Shown here: in pieces, positions 41,641 through 51,088 of the stretch
Position numbering within the stretch: position 1 is the stretch's first letter
How the letters are laid out: each line of letters opens with the position of its first letter
NCBI RefSeq assembly: GCF_002209535.1
Contig: NZ_NJIG01000002.1
Location: 310,001 to 374,000, forward strand
Reading direction: 5' to 3'
DNA length: 64,000 nucleotides
Origin: Achromobacter marplatensis
GTDB lineage: Bacteria; Pseudomonadota; Gammaproteobacteria; Burkholderiales; Burkholderiaceae_B
The notes under the pieces: generated by a model
What the model saw: only the letters and a program-made list of their open reading frames with translations
Database searches by the model: none
Told to the model about the DNA's origin: nothing
Made by a program: the position numbers and the translations under genes

Positions 41641-42600
41641 ATGTCCGTGCAATCCAGTTTCAAGGCTGCCGTCATCCAGGCGGCGTCCATCCCGACCGAC
41701 AGCCTGGCCTGCGCCAACAAGGCCGCCTCCCTGATCCGCCAGGCCGCAGAGCAGGGGGCGCGCGTGCTGGTGTTCCCCGAAGCCTTCCTGGGCGGCTACC
41801 CGAAGGGCAATTCCTTCGGCGCGCCCATCGGCATGCGCAAGGCCGAAGGCCGCGATGCCTTCGCCAGCTATCACCAGCAAGCCATCCGCCTGGACGGCGA
41901 GGAAGTCGCGGTGGTGGCGCAGGCCGCGGCCGACACCGACACCTTCGTCGTGATGGGCTGCATCGAGGCCGACGGCGGCACGCTGTACTGCACCGTGCTG
42001 TATTTCAACGGCCAGGAAGGCCTTGCCGGCAAGCACCGCAAACTGATGCCGACCGCGGGCGAGCGGCTGATCTGGGGCTTTGGCGATGGCTCGACGATGC
42101 CCGTCTTCGATACGCCTTACGGCAAGATCGGCGCCGTCATCTGCTGGGAAAACTACATGCCGATGCTGCGCATGTACATGTACAGCCAGGGCGTCGCCCT
42201 GTATTGCGCGCCGACGGCGGACGACCGCGACAGCTGGATCCCCAGCATGCGCCACATTGCGCTGGAAGGCCGCTGCTATGTGTTGACCGCTTGCCAGCAC
42301 TTGCGCCGCGACGCGTATCCGGAAGACTTCGAATGCGCGCTGGGCGACAGCCCCGACACCGTGCTGATGCGCGGCGGCAGCGCCATCATCGATCCCTTGG
42401 GCGAAGTGCTGGCGGGTCCGGACTTTTCCGCCGAAACGATCCTGTACGCCGACATCAACCCCAATCAGATCCTGCGCGGCAAGTACGACTTCGACGTGTC
42501 CGGCCACTACGCGCGGCCGGACGTGTTCCAGCTGCACGTCGACACCCGCGAGAAGCGGGCGGTATCCGCCATCAGCGCGACTGGCCCGCAGGAGCCCTGA
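41641..42600 (+). CDS. nitrilase
   Basis: 319 aa, a true nitrilase branch protein converting nitriles to acids plus ammonia. Catalytic triad E47 (FPEAFLGGYPKG), K134 (HRKLMPT) and C168 (VICWENYMPMLRM); the CWENYMP sequence is the nitrilase signature that separates it from amidases. GAGGAGAG precedes the ATG. It sits between a transporter and a flavin reductase in one transcription unit, consistent with nitrile use. Aromatic, aliphatic or aryl-acetonitrile preference unknown. Confidence 0.9.
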   Translation: MSVQSSFKAAVIQAASIPTDSLACANKAASLIRQAAEQGARVLVFPEAFLGGYPKGNSFGAPIGMRKAEGRDAFASYHQQAIRLDGEEVAVVAQAAADTDTFVVMGCIEADGGTLYCTVLYFNGQEGLAGKHRKLMPTAGERLIWGFGDGSTMPVFDTPYGKIGAVICWENYMPMLRMYMYSQGVALYCAPTADDRDSWIPSMRHIALEGRCYVLTACQHLRRDAYPEDFECALGDSPDTVLMRGGSAIIDPLGEVLAGPDFSAETILYADINPNQILRGKYDFDVSGHYARPDVFQLHVDTREKRAVSAISATGPQEP

Positions 42601-42603
42601 GCC

Positions 42604-43221
42604 ATGCATTTCGATTTCAGCGCCCTGCCATCGCAGACGGTCTACAAGCTGTTGACCTCGACCGTCACGCCGCGTCCGATCGCGTGGGTCACCACAATGT
42701 CGGACGAGGGCTGCGTCAACGCGGCGCCGTTCAGCTTCTTCAACGTCATGGGCCACCAGCCGCCCACCGTGGCCATCGGCCTGATGCGCCGCGCCAATGG
42801 CGAGCTCAAGGACACCAGCGCCAACATTATCCAGAACGGCGAGTTCGTGGTGAACCTGGTGGCTGAGTCGATGATGCAGCAGATGAACCAGACCTGCGCG
42901 GACTACCCGCCCGGTGTGGACGAGCTGGCCAAGGCGGGGCTGACGGCGTTGCCGGCCGCGCATGTGCGGCCGCCGCTGATCCAGGGCAGCCCGGTGTCGC
43001 TGGAATGCGTCAGCCAGGCAACGATCGTGACCGGGCCGCACCAGGTCGTCGTCATTGGCCGGGTGCTGGGCGCGCACGTGGATGACGCCTTTGTGGAGGA
43101 TGCCGAGCGCGGATACGTGAAGACCGCCGAGATGGGCCTGGTTGCCCGCATGCACGGCAGCGGTTGGTATGCCCGCAGTACGGACCTGTTCCAGCTGGCG
43201 CGGCCTACTGTCGCAGACTGA
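42604..43221 (+). CDS. flavin-reductase-like domain protein
   Basis: 205 aa FMN-binding split-barrel protein. Motifs: TPRPIAWVTTMSDEG, NAAPFSFFNVMGHQPPTVAIG, and NGEFVVNLVAES, typical of flavin reductase-like proteins that supply reduced FMN or act as oxidoreductases themselves. Starts 3 nt after the nitrilase stop, so co-translated. Its chemistry in a nitrile pathway is not evident; a two-component monooxygenase partner is not in the window. Followed by a strong terminator. Confidence 0.88.
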   Translation: MHFDFSALPSQTVYKLLTSTVTPRPIAWVTTMSDEGCVNAAPFSFFNVMGHQPPTVAIGLMRRANGELKDTSANIIQNGEFVVNLVAESMMQQMNQTCADYPPGVDELAKAGLTALPAAHVRPPLIQGSPVSLECVSQATIVTGPHQVVVIGRVLGAHVDDAFVEDAERGYVKTAEMGLVARMHGSGWYARSTDLFQLARPTVAD

Positions 43222-43228
43222 AACCCGA

Positions 43229-43254
43229 AGCGGCCAGGAAGGCCGCTTTTTTTT
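43229..43254 (+). terminator. intrinsic terminator of the nitrilase unit
   Basis: Stem AGCGGCC (43229-43235) / GGCCGCT (43241-43247) with loop AGGAA and eight T. It closes the transporter-nitrilase-flavin reductase transcript. Confidence 0.9.
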
Positions 43255-43551
43255 GTCTTCGCATCGGCGGCAGGCGCCGGTTACGCAAACGCGGGAGCTT
43301 GTGCCAAAACACTCCCCATTTCGCCCATTGCCGCCTAAATCCGGGCTGCTAGCATTTCCTGGACCGTTGAGAGAATCCTCGAATCCGACTTCTCCGGCGG
43401 CGCTTTTTTGACACAACGAACACCAATATTTTGGGGGCGGATCATCCAGGGGCTTACGGGCGTCTGGCTTGCAGAGGTGGCGGCTTTCGGCCGGCGCCTT
43501 CGCAACTGCCGAAGCCCGCATTCAAGCGCCTGGTTGGATGCTGGAGGCAGT
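43255..43551 (+). other. 297-bp leader of the chemoreceptor gene
   Basis: No gene. A perfect -35-like TTGACA lies at 43408-43413 but no -10 at proper spacing follows, and no flagellar sigma-28 pattern was found. The receptor promoter is presumably here. Confidence 0.4.
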
Positions 43552-45165
43552 ATGAAGAATATGAAGCTCGGAACCCGTCTTGCGGGTGGCTTTTCCGTCT
43601 TGCTCGCCATGATCATCATCATGAGCATCGTCGGGCTGGTCAGTCTGGCGAACATCAACGACTCGGTTGAAACCGTCACCCAGCGGTCGCTGATCAAGGA
43701 ACGCCTGATCAGTGATTGGGCGCGCAACATTCAGACCGGCGTCACCCGAACCACCGCCATCGCCAAAAGCGCCGATGCCAGCCTGGCCGGCTTTTTCACC
43801 GAAGAGGCGGCCGTGTCCACGAAAAATTCTTCGGCGTTACAGCAGCAGATCGAACCGCTGATCGAAACCGACGAAGAGAAAAAACTGTGGGAAGGCATCC
43901 GCAAATCCCGCGGCGACTATCTGCGCACGCGCGACGCGATCTTCAAGGCCAAGCAGGATGGCGACGTGGACGCGGCCAACCGCGTCTTCACGCAGGAATT
44001 CCTGCCCGCCACGCGCCAGTTCATTGATCAGATCACCAAGCTGACCAACTTGCAGCGCGCGGATATCGATGCGAGCGCAGCGGATATCCAAAGCGCTTAT
44101 GGCATCGCGAACTTCTGGATGATCGCGATCGGGTCCATTGCGCTGATCAGCGGCCTGCTGCTGGCCATACTGTTGACGCGCAGCATCACCCGGCCCTTGT
44201 CCGACGCGGTGCGTGTCGCCCGAACGGTGGCCGCCAATGACCTGACCAGCACCATCACCGTGCGCTCGCGCGACGAGATCGGCCAGCTGATGCAGGCGCT
44301 GGAATCGATGAACGCCAACCTGGCAGGCACGGTCGCCAGTATTCGAACGGGCGTCGACAGCATGGCGTCCGCCTCGGGCGAGATCGCAGCGGGCAATACC
44401 GATTTGTCGTCGCGCACGGAGCAGCAGGCGGCGTCGCTGGAAGAGACGGCGGCGTCGATGGAGCAGCTGTCATCCACCGTGAAGCAGAACGCCGACAGCG
44501 CGCGCCAGGCCAACCAGCTGGCCGCCGCCGCGTCCGATACCGCCTCCCGCGGCGGCGCAACCGTGTCCGAAGTCGTCAGCACGATGAGCGCGATCTCGTC
44601 CAGCTCGGTCAAGATCGCCGACATCGTGTCGGTGATTGACGGCATCGCCTTCCAGACCAACATCCTGGCGCTGAATGCTGCCGTTGAAGCTGCCCGCGCA
44701 GGTGAACAGGGCAAGGGCTTCGCGGTCGTTGCCGCCGAAGTCCGCACGCTTGCGCAACGCAGCGCGCAAGCGGCCAAGGAAATCAAGACGCTGATCGAAG
44801 ACACGGTCCAGAAGATCAGCCAGGGCTCGATCAGCGCCGAACGCGCCGGCGCCACGATGCAGGAAATCGTCAGCTCGGTGCAGCGCGTGACCGACATCAT
44901 GGGCGAAATCGCCGCAGCGTCAGCCGAGCAGGCCGACGGCATCGAACAGGTCAACCGGGCCGTGTCGCAGATGGATGAAGTCACGCAGCAGAATGCCGCG
45001 CTGGTGGAAGAGGCCGCCGCGGCGGCAGGCTCGATGCAGGATCAGGCAGCCGAGCTGACGCGGGCGGTCAGCGCGTTCAAGCTGCCGGGGGCGGGGCAGG
45101 CGGGCGGAGGCGAGGCGCAGGCGGTGCGGCTGGCGGCGCCTGTCCGGCAGATTGCGGCGTATTGA
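43552..45165 (+). CDS. methyl-accepting chemotaxis protein
   Basis: 537 aa transmembrane chemoreceptor, from the ATG at 43552 behind GGAGG. Membrane segment 1 about residues 10-33, periplasmic four-helix-type sensor about 34-185, segment 2 about 187-210, HAMP about 211-263, then the methyl-accepting coiled coil with the conserved hairpin tip ([25 protein letters not shown]). No C-terminal CheR-docking pentapeptide (ends RQIAAY). Not linked to other chemotaxis genes. Ligand unknown. Confidence 0.93.
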   Translation: MKNMKLGTRLAGGFSVLLAMIIIMSIVGLVSLANINDSVETVTQRSLIKERLISDWARNIQTGVTRTTAIAKSADASLAGFFTEEAAVSTKNSSALQQQIEPLIETDEEKKLWEGIRKSRGDYLRTRDAIFKAKQDGDVDAANRVFTQEFLPATRQFIDQITKLTNLQRADIDASAADIQSAYGIANFWMIAIGSIALISGLLLAILLTRSITRPLSDAVRVARTVAANDLTSTITVRSRDEIGQLMQALESMNANLAGTVASIRTGVDSMASASGEIAAGNTDLSSRTEQQAASLEETAASMEQLSSTVKQNADSARQANQLAAAASDTASRGGATVSEVVSTMSAISSSSVKIADIVSVIDGIAFQTNILALNAAVEAARAGEQGKGFAVVAAEVRTLAQRSAQAAKEIKTLIEDTVQKISQGSISAERAGATMQEIVSSVQRVTDIMGEIAAASAEQADGIEQVNRAVSQMDEVTQQNAALVEEAAAAAGSMQDQAAELTRAVSAFKLPGAGQAGGGEAQAVRLAAPVRQIAAY

Positions 45166-45179
45166 TGCGGGTAAAGGTT

Positions 45180-45199
45180 CGGGCGGGGTTTCCCGCCCG
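45180..45199 (+). terminator. hairpin after the chemoreceptor gene
   Basis: CGGGCGGG (45180-45187) / CCCGCCCG (45192-45199), loop GTTT, followed only by ATCTTT. A plausible but weak terminator, 15 bp after the receptor stop. Confidence 0.45.
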
Positions 45200-45220
45200 A
45201 TCTTTCACCAAAGACACAAA

Positions 45221-45249
45221 GAAAAAAGCCCCTGATTTCTCAGGGGCTT
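45221..45249 (-). terminator. tRNA-Ser terminator
   Basis: Stem AAGCCCCTGA / TCAGGGGCTT (about 45226-45249). On the minus strand it is followed by TTTTTTCTTTG. It lies 13 bp after the tRNA 3' end. Confidence 0.85.
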
Positions 45250-45261
45250 CGTTCTTGAATA

Positions 45262-45353
<92 letters not shown>

Positions 45354-45447
45354 GTGGCTGGGTTCCAAAACGGTGTTGCCTCTAAGAGGCTTCACGGAAA
45401 GATCCCTGGTCGGAAGGATCTTCGTTGTTGGAGCAGCGAAGCCCGCA

Positions 45448-45477
45448 ATTCTACAGGATTTTTTTTGCTTGTGTAAA
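45448..45477 (-). promoter_or_regulatory. tRNA-Ser promoter
   Basis: Minus strand: TTTACA (45472-45477), 18-bp spacer, TAGAAT (45448-45453), then the GC-rich discriminator TGCGGGC. Each hexamer matches consensus at five of six. It would start an about 88-nt leader containing palindrome GCCTCTAAGAGGC (45384-45396). The GC discriminator is the kind seen at stringently controlled stable-RNA promoters. Confidence 0.55.
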
Positions 45478-45552
45478 GAGGGTGCGAAAAAAACTTTACA
45501 GGGGCTTATTCCGGGCTTCCGGCGGCGCTGATCTTTGCCCAGAATCGGGTCC

Positions 45553-46779
45553 ATGGATCTAATCCTCATCCTCCTGCTTGCCGCTGTCCTGTGCGTGCCC
45601 ATCACCCAGCGGCTGGGGCTGGGCGCCATTCCGGGCTACCTGATCGCGGGCGTGTTGATCGGGCCGTCATGCCTGAAGCTCGTGACCAATGTGGACACCA
45701 TGATCAGCGTGTCCCAATGGGGCGTGGTGATGATGCTGTTCATCATCGGGCTGGAGCTGTCGCCCAAGCGGCTGTGGGCCATGCGCAGCGAGGTCTTCGT
45801 GCTGGGGTCGCTGCAGATGCTGGCCTGCGGCCTGCTGCTGGGGCTGGTGTTCGGGGCGGCGCTGCGGCATCTAGCGGGCATGGAGTGGCAAGCGGCGGTG
45901 CTGTGCGGACTGTCCCTGGCGTTGTCGTCCACGGCGGTGGCGCTGCGGTTGCTGGACGAGCGCACGCTGACGCGTACGCCGTTGGGCCGGTCGGCGCTGG
46001 GCGTCCTGCTGTTCCAGGACATGGCGGCGATTCCGATGCTGGTGGCAGCCGGGCTGCTGGGCTCGGACGGCACGTCGGCGCCGTCCTTCAAGGAAGCGCT
46101 GGTGGCGGTGACTGTCGTGGCGGTGGCCTACCGGCTGCGGCTGCTGGGCTGGGCCGCGAAAGCGCAGTTGAACGAACTGTTCACGGCGGCGGCGCTGTTG
46201 ATGGTGGTGGGCGCGGCGCAGTTGTTCGACTATGCGGGATTGTCGGCAGGCCTGGGCGGCTTCCTCGTCGGGGTGCTGATGGCGGAATCGCGCTACCGCC
46301 ACGATCTGGAAAAAGCGATCGACCCCTTCAAGGGCCTGCTTTTGGGCCTGTTCTTCCTGGCCATCGGCATGTCCATCAACCTGGGGGTGGTTGAGGTCCA
46401 CTGGAAACTGATCCTCGCGGGCGTTGCAGCCTTGCTGGCAGTCAAGGCGCTGGTCCTGTATGGCTTTGCGCGCTTTCTGGGGCTGCCGCGCTACCACCGG
46501 TTGCTGTTCGCCATGGTGCTGGCGCAGGGCGGGGAATTCAGCTTCGCCATCTTCAACGAAGCCTGGGACAACCATCTGATGAACCTGGAGCAGCGCGACG
46601 TGCTGTCGGTGGTGGTGGCGGTGTCGATGGGCGTGGTGCCGGTGCTGATCAAGCTGCTGGAACGCGTGCCGGAGAACCGGGGCGGCATGGCCGATCTGCC
46701 GACTGCCGAGCCCGTCGCGGCCAACGCCGACGACGCGTCGCCGCCCACCGAACCCCGGGACAAGCCGCCGACCGCTTGA
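45553..46779 (+). CDS. CPA2-family cation/proton antiporter (Kef-like, no NAD-binding domain)
   Basis: 408 aa from the ATG at 45553. About 12 membrane segments. Family stretches: GYLIAGVLIGPSCLKLV, VVMMLFIIGLELSPKRLW, LALSSTAVALRLL and FQDMAAIPMLV (the ion-binding QD), GLFFLAIGMSINL, LAQGGEFSFAIF. KefB/KefC usually carry a C-terminal NAD-binding TrkA-N domain; here the protein ends in a short Pro/Asp-rich tail (PTAEPVAANADDASPP), so glutathione/NAD gating of the usual kind is unlikely. K+/H+ or Na+/H+ exchange inferred. Confidence 0.9.
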   Translation: MDLILILLLAAVLCVPITQRLGLGAIPGYLIAGVLIGPSCLKLVTNVDTMISVSQWGVVMMLFIIGLELSPKRLWAMRSEVFVLGSLQMLACGLLLGLVFGAALRHLAGMEWQAAVLCGLSLALSSTAVALRLLDERTLTRTPLGRSALGVLLFQDMAAIPMLVAAGLLGSDGTSAPSFKEALVAVTVVAVAYRLRLLGWAAKAQLNELFTAAALLMVVGAAQLFDYAGLSAGLGGFLVGVLMAESRYRHDLEKAIDPFKGLLLGLFFLAIGMSINLGVVEVHWKLILAGVAALLAVKALVLYGFARFLGLPRYHRLLFAMVLAQGGEFSFAIFNEAWDNHLMNLEQRDVLSVVVAVSMGVVPVLIKLLERVPENRGGMADLPTAEPVAANADDASPPTEPRDKPPTA

Positions 46780-46883
46780 CCCCGCGCACTGTGGGGACAT
46801 GGCATGATCGCCGTCACGCGGGGCAGCTACACTTGAACCCCGCTTTTGCATCCCGCACACCGCCAGATCACAGGAGAATGCTC

Positions 46884-47666
46884 ATGCTCAAAGGAAAAGT
46901 CGCCCTTGTCACCGGTTCCACCAGCGGCATCGGCCTGGGTATCGCTACCGCCTTCGCCCAGCAGGGCGCCGATATCGTCCTGAATGGTTTCGGCGACGCG
47001 GCCGAGATCGAAAAGGTGCGCGCCGGCCTGGCCGACAAGCATGGCGTGAAGGTGATCTATGACGGCGCCGACTTGTCCAAGGGCGACGCCGTGCGCGGCC
47101 TGGTCGAGAGCACGGTGCGCCAGTTGGGCCGCATCGATATCCTGGTCAATAACGCCGGCATCCAGCACACCGCGCTGATCGAGGACTTCCCGGCTGAAAA
47201 GTGGGACGCCATTCTTGCGCTCAACCTGTCGGCCGTGTTCCACGGCACCGCCGCCGCCTTGCCGCACATGAAGAAGCAGGGCTTTGGCCGCATCATCAAC
47301 ATCGCGTCGGCGCATGGCCTGGTGGCCTCGGCCAACAAGTCGGCCTATGTGGCCGCCAAGCACGGCGTGGTGGGCTTCACCAAGGTCACGGCGCTGGAAA
47401 CCGCCGGCCAGGGCATTACGGCCAACTCCATCTGCCCGGGCTGGGTCCGCACCCCGCTGGTGGAAAAGCAGATCACCGCGCTGGCTGAGAAGAATGGCGT
47501 CGACCAGGAAACCGCTGCGCGTGAATTGCTGAGCGAAAAGCAGCCGTCGCTGCAATTCGTGACGCCGGAACAACTGGGCGGCACCGCCGTGTTCCTGGCC
47601 TCGGACGCCGCGGCCCAAATCACTGGAACGTCCGTCTCCGTCGATGGCGGCTGGACGGCGCGTTAA
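46884..47666 (+). CDS. bdhA: 3-hydroxybutyrate dehydrogenase
   Basis: 260 aa short-chain dehydrogenase oxidising (R)-3-hydroxybutyrate to acetoacetate, as in polyhydroxybutyrate mobilisation. TGSTSGIG at residues 10-17, NNAG at 89-92, catalytic S142, Y155 and K159 (YVAAKHG), and ICPGWVRTPLVEKQI, which is highly characteristic of this enzyme. AGGAG is seven bases before the ATG at 46884; the ATG at 46878 is too close to it. yaaA follows 20 nt later. Confidence 0.92.
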   Translation: MLKGKVALVTGSTSGIGLGIATAFAQQGADIVLNGFGDAAEIEKVRAGLADKHGVKVIYDGADLSKGDAVRGLVESTVRQLGRIDILVNNAGIQHTALIEDFPAEKWDAILALNLSAVFHGTAAALPHMKKQGFGRIINIASAHGLVASANKSAYVAAKHGVVGFTKVTALETAGQGITANSICPGWVRTPLVEKQITALAEKNGVDQETAARELLSEKQPSLQFVTPEQLGGTAVFLASDAAAQITGTSVSVDGGWTAR

Positions 47667-47686
47667 TCAAGTAAAGGAATCCCCGA

Positions 47687-48457
47687 ATGTTGTTTCTGCT
47701 TTCCCCCGCCAAGAAGCTGGACTACGACTCGCCGCTGCACATCGAGACGCATACCCAGCCGCTGTTCGTGGACCAGGCCGCCGGCCTGATCAAGGTCTTG
47801 AAGACCAAGTCCGCGGACGATATTTCCGAACTGATGAGCCTGAGCCCGGCGCTGTCCGAGCTGAACGCGCAGCGCTACGCCCACTGGAAGCGCACCTTCA
47901 CGCAGACCAACTCGCGCCAGGCCGTGCTGGCCTTCAATGGCGACGTGTACGAAGGGCTGGACGCGTCGACCCTGTCGGCCAAGCAGCTGGAATGGGCGCA
48001 AGAACACGTGGCCATCCTTAGCGGCCTGTACGGCGTGCTGCGCCCGCTGGACCTGATGCAGCCGTACCGCCTGGAAATGGGCACGCGGTTGGAAACGCCC
48101 AAGGGCAAGAACCTGTACGAGTACTGGGGTTCGACCATTGCCGCCTACCTGAACGAGCGCCAGGAAGGCAAGAAGTCGCCGGTGATCGTCAACCTGGCGT
48201 CCGAAGAGTATTTCAAGTCGGTCGACCTGAAGACGCTGAAGGCTCGCGTGGTGCAATGCGTGTTTCAGGACTGGAAGAACGGCGCCTGGAAGATCATCAG
48301 CTTCCACGCCAAGCGCGCACGCGGCCTGATGGCCCGTTACGCGATCCAGCACAAGGTCACCAAGCCCGAAGGCCTGCAAGGCTTCGACCTGGAAGGGTAC
48401 GCGTACGACGCGTCGGCATCGTCGGAAGACAAGCTGGTGTTCCGCCGCAAGCTGTAA
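47687..48457 (+). CDS. yaaA: peroxide stress protein YaaA
   Basis: 256 aa UPF0246 protein; in E. coli YaaA lowers intracellular free iron under H2O2. Diagnostic stretches: MLFLLSPAKKLDY, VLAFNGDVYEGLDA, ILSGLYGVLRPLDLMQPYRLEMG, VNLASEEYFKSV and SFHAKRARGLMARY. Preceded by AAAGGAATCC. Likely co-transcribed with bdhA. Followed by repeat copy C. Confidence 0.96.
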   Translation: MLFLLSPAKKLDYDSPLHIETHTQPLFVDQAAGLIKVLKTKSADDISELMSLSPALSELNAQRYAHWKRTFTQTNSRQAVLAFNGDVYEGLDASTLSAKQLEWAQEHVAILSGLYGVLRPLDLMQPYRLEMGTRLETPKGKNLYEYWGSTIAAYLNERQEGKKSPVIVNLASEEYFKSVDLKTLKARVVQCVFQDWKNGAWKIISFHAKRARGLMARYAIQHKVTKPEGLQGFDLEGYAYDASASSEDKLVFRRKL

Positions 48458-48517
48458 GGGGCGATTGCCGTATGGGGAGGCCGGACGCGCTTGTGATGGC
48501 GCGCGGGGTTTATCGAC

Positions 48518-48698
48518 CGTAGGATGGGTGAAGCGCGAGAGGGCGTAGGCAAGAACTCGATTGTCGATCGCGCGGAACCCATCAAGCGGCGGTGAATCCT
48601 TAACGGCTTCAGCCACAACGCAACCGTTGCTTGATGGGTTCCGCGCGTTTGGATATCAGGTTCTTGCGGGCATTCTCCCGCGCTTCACCCATCCTACG
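48518..48698. repeat. nested inverted repeat, copy C
   Basis: 181 bp between yaaA and the convergent FUSC gene. Outer arms CGTAGGATGGGTGAAGCGCG (48518 on) and CGCGCTTCACCCATCCTACG (ending 48698); inner arms with GAACCCATCAAGCGGCGG and GCTTGATGGGTTC. Internal AAGAACTCGATTG and CGGCTTCAGCCACAACGCAA are shared with copy B. No reading frame. Confidence 0.9.
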
Positions 48699-48721
48699 AC
48701 CCTGACGTTAAGCGCCCGTGT

Positions 48722-50947
48722 TCAGGACGCCGCCGCCGCCACCGGCGGCGCGTGCGTCGGGTCGGCCAAGGCCTGCAGTTCTTGCCGGATCATGTGGGAC
48801 GCCTTCAGCATCTGCTTGACCGGGTAGGCCAGCGCGGCCTGTTCGCCTTCGGTGTCGAACTGCGTGGGCAGGTTCGCGGCGATCTCAGGGCGGCGTTCAT
48901 CCAGCAGGTCCACCATGCCGTTCATGGCCAGTTGCACCGCTTCGGGCGTCTTCGGCAAGGCCGCCAGAATGGGGATCGCCGCGGTGATCTGCGAGGCCAG
49001 CACGTGGTTCTGGATCAGCAGGTTGTTCAGTTCCGGCACGCTGACCTGGTGCGATTTCGGCTCGCTCATCATGCGATAAAAAGCTTCGGCGAAATTGCTG
49101 AACGCGATGTGCACGTTCTTGCGCGCCAGGCGCCAGGCCAGGTCGGCGTCGATCACCGCCGGCTTGTCGGCCGCGGCGTCGCCGACCGGTGCGCCATGCG
49201 CCTGCATCGCATCGGCATAGCGCAGGCCGGCGATCAGGTATTCGCGGTTGGCCCGCGTGGCGGCGGCAGCCAGGGGCTTCAGGTAGCGGGCCTCCCACCA
49301 CGGCAGGATGTAGCTGCACACCAGCGCCAACGCGCAGCCCAGCAGCGTGTCGAGGGCGCGTTCGCCGATCACGGACATGGACACGGTGCCCGGCGACACG
49401 AAGTGGAACACCAGCACCACGAAGAGCGTGTTGAAGATGGCGCTGGCCATGTAGTTCAGCTGCACCAGGCTGTTGCCCATGACGCAGGCGCCCAGCAGCA
49501 CGGCGAAAAGTATCTCTGGCCGGTCGGTGACGTTGAACAGCAGCAGTGCGCAGATGCAGCCGATCAGCGTGCCGCCCAGCCGCCAGCCGTTGCGCTGCCG
49601 CGTCAGCGCAAAACCCGGTTTCATGATGATGACGATAGTCAGCATGATCCAGTAGTTGTGCGCCGAAAACGCCGGCGACAGCCAGCGGCTGGCCAGCGTC
49701 ATGGCGATGGCCGCGGCCGCCGTCACGCGCAGCGCATAGCGGAAATGCGGCGAATCCAGCCGCAGGTTGCTGGTCAAGAGGCCGAAGCGGAATTCCTGGC
49801 GCGAGATGAATCGGGTCAGCGACTTGTTGATGCGCAGCACGTCGGTGGGCTTGGCATCCGGCGAAGCCGCGGTGTGGTCCGCCAGCCGGTCGACGATGCG
49901 GGCGGAATTGCGCAGCCGGCGCAGCACCTGGATGATCAGCGCCAGCATCTCGGGTTCGCGCTCGCCCAGGCCCTGTTGCTTCAACTGTTCGATCTCGTAT
50001 TCGATGGCGCGCAATTCGGCGCGGGCGCTGCTGCGGTACTGCACCTGGCGGCCGCGCGACACGTCCAGCGCGATGCGGTTCAGCTCCAGCGACATCTTCA
50101 CCAGCGCGTCCCGCATGAACATCAGGCAGTCGTTGCCGGCCAGCGTGCGGCGCAGCGCCGCGTAGTCGGTGTGCGTGGCCACCAGCGTGTCCAGCAACTG
50201 CAGCATGTCGACGAACATGTTCCAGATCATCACGCGCTGGCGGTCGCCCAGGCCTTTGCCGCGGGGCAGGGCGCGCAAGACCATGTCGCGGGCGGCCTGG
50301 TGCTTTTCCGTCATGACGGACTGGCGCTGGATCAGCGTTCGGTAGGCCTCGTCCAGGTCGGCGGTCGCGTCGTAGAAGGCGGCGCGGGCCGCCACGTAGT
50401 CGCCGGTGGCGAACAGCGCCACCGACATGGCCTGCTGTTCCTCGCGCAGCCAGAACAGGCGCGAAAAGCCCAGGCTGAACACCACGTAGAACAGGGCGCC
50501 GCCCAGGGTGGCGGCGGCATGCGCCAGGACCTCGTGCGGCTCCAGCGGCGAATGCATGGTCAAGGTCATCAGCAGCAGGCCGGCAAAGCCGATCAGCCCG
50601 CCGCGCTTGCCGAACACGGTGAACATCGAATAGACGAAGCACTGGGCAATGACGACCAGCCAGATCAGCACCGGGTGCGTGGACGCCAGCCCGGTGATGA
50701 TGACGGTCAACGTGCCCAGCGCGGCTCCGCCCAGCATCTCGTTGGTGCGATGGCGCTGCGGCCCGCCCGGCTGGTCGATGATGGCCAGGCACTGCGCGCC
50801 GAAAGTCGCGACCAGCCCCGTGGTGTAGTTGCCGAAGATGCCGCCCAGCACCAGCACGGGCAACAGCATGCCGACCCCCTGGCGCACCCCTCCGAAGAAG
50901 TAGTGGCTATAGAGGAAGCGGCGGATGCTGGCAATGCGCAAATCCAT
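48722..50947 (-). CDS. FUSC-family inner-membrane protein (YccS/AaeB-like)
   Basis: 741 aa. Two groups of hydrophobic segments (about residues 20-165 and 395-540), each with a large cytoplasmic region after it, the FUSC duplication seen in YccS, YhfK and aromatic-acid efflux protein AaeB. FTVFGKRGGLIGFAGLLLM in the first half and MKPGFALTRQRNGWRLGGTLIG in the second are repeat-family motifs. No AaeA-like membrane-fusion gene is beside it. Efflux role likely, substrate unknown. Confidence 0.88.
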   Translation of the reverse strand: MDLRIASIRRFLYSHYFFGGVRQGVGMLLPVLVLGGIFGNYTTGLVATFGAQCLAIIDQPGGPQRHRTNEMLGGAALGTLTVIITGLASTHPVLIWLVVIAQCFVYSMFTVFGKRGGLIGFAGLLLMTLTMHSPLEPHEVLAHAAATLGGALFYVVFSLGFSRLFWLREEQQAMSVALFATGDYVAARAAFYDATADLDEAYRTLIQRQSVMTEKHQAARDMVLRALPRGKGLGDRQRVMIWNMFVDMLQLLDTLVATHTDYAALRRTLAGNDCLMFMRDALVKMSLELNRIALDVSRGRQVQYRSSARAELRAIEYEIEQLKQQGLGEREPEMLALIIQVLRRLRNSARIVDRLADHTAASPDAKPTDVLRINKSLTRFISRQEFRFGLLTSNLRLDSPHFRYALRVTAAAAIAMTLASRWLSPAFSAHNYWIMLTIVIIMKPGFALTRQRNGWRLGGTLIGCICALLLFNVTDRPEILFAVLLGACVMGNSLVQLNYMASAIFNTLFVVLVFHFVSPGTVSMSVIGERALDTLLGCALALVCSYILPWWEARYLKPLAAAATRANREYLIAGLRYADAMQAHGAPVGDAAADKPAVIDADLAWRLARKNVHIAFSNFAEAFYRMMSEPKSHQVSVPELNNLLIQNHVLASQITAAIPILAALPKTPEAVQLAMNGMVDLLDERRPEIAANLPTQFDTEGEQAALAYPVKQMLKASHMIRQELQALADPTHAPPVAAAAS

Positions 50948-51014
50948 GAGTCAGGGCTTCGTTTCTCGAGATGCGGCAAGTATATAGATGCGCCCCTTCC
51001 TTAGGGTCTTTCCC

Positions 51015-51088
51015 CGCCGGGCCGCCCCAAGGGGAAAGGGCCCCCTCGGGGGGCAGAGAGCACACGCAGTGTGCGAAGCGTGGGGGCA
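51015..51088 (-). repeat. single diverged copy of the GC-rich repeat
   Basis: Reverse complement starts GCCCCCACGCTTCGCA, passes GCCCCCCGAGGGGGC and ends CCTTGGGGCGGCCCGGCGG, matching the units at 8401-8652 with a changed central hairpin (CACACTGCGTGTG). Confidence 0.75.

Noticed and set aside
43408-43436. Sigma-70 promoter from TTGACA before the chemoreceptor
   Set aside because: A perfect -35 but nothing like TATAAT at 16-18 bp.
41560-43521. 653-codon minus-strand frame opposite nitrilase and flavin reductase
   Set aside because: Spans two real genes and their terminator; composition is that of an antisense shadow.
48752-51004. 750-codon plus-strand frame opposite the FUSC gene
   Set aside because: Same shadow pattern, rich in H, Q, R and G, no motifs; FUSC gene on the minus strand is intact.
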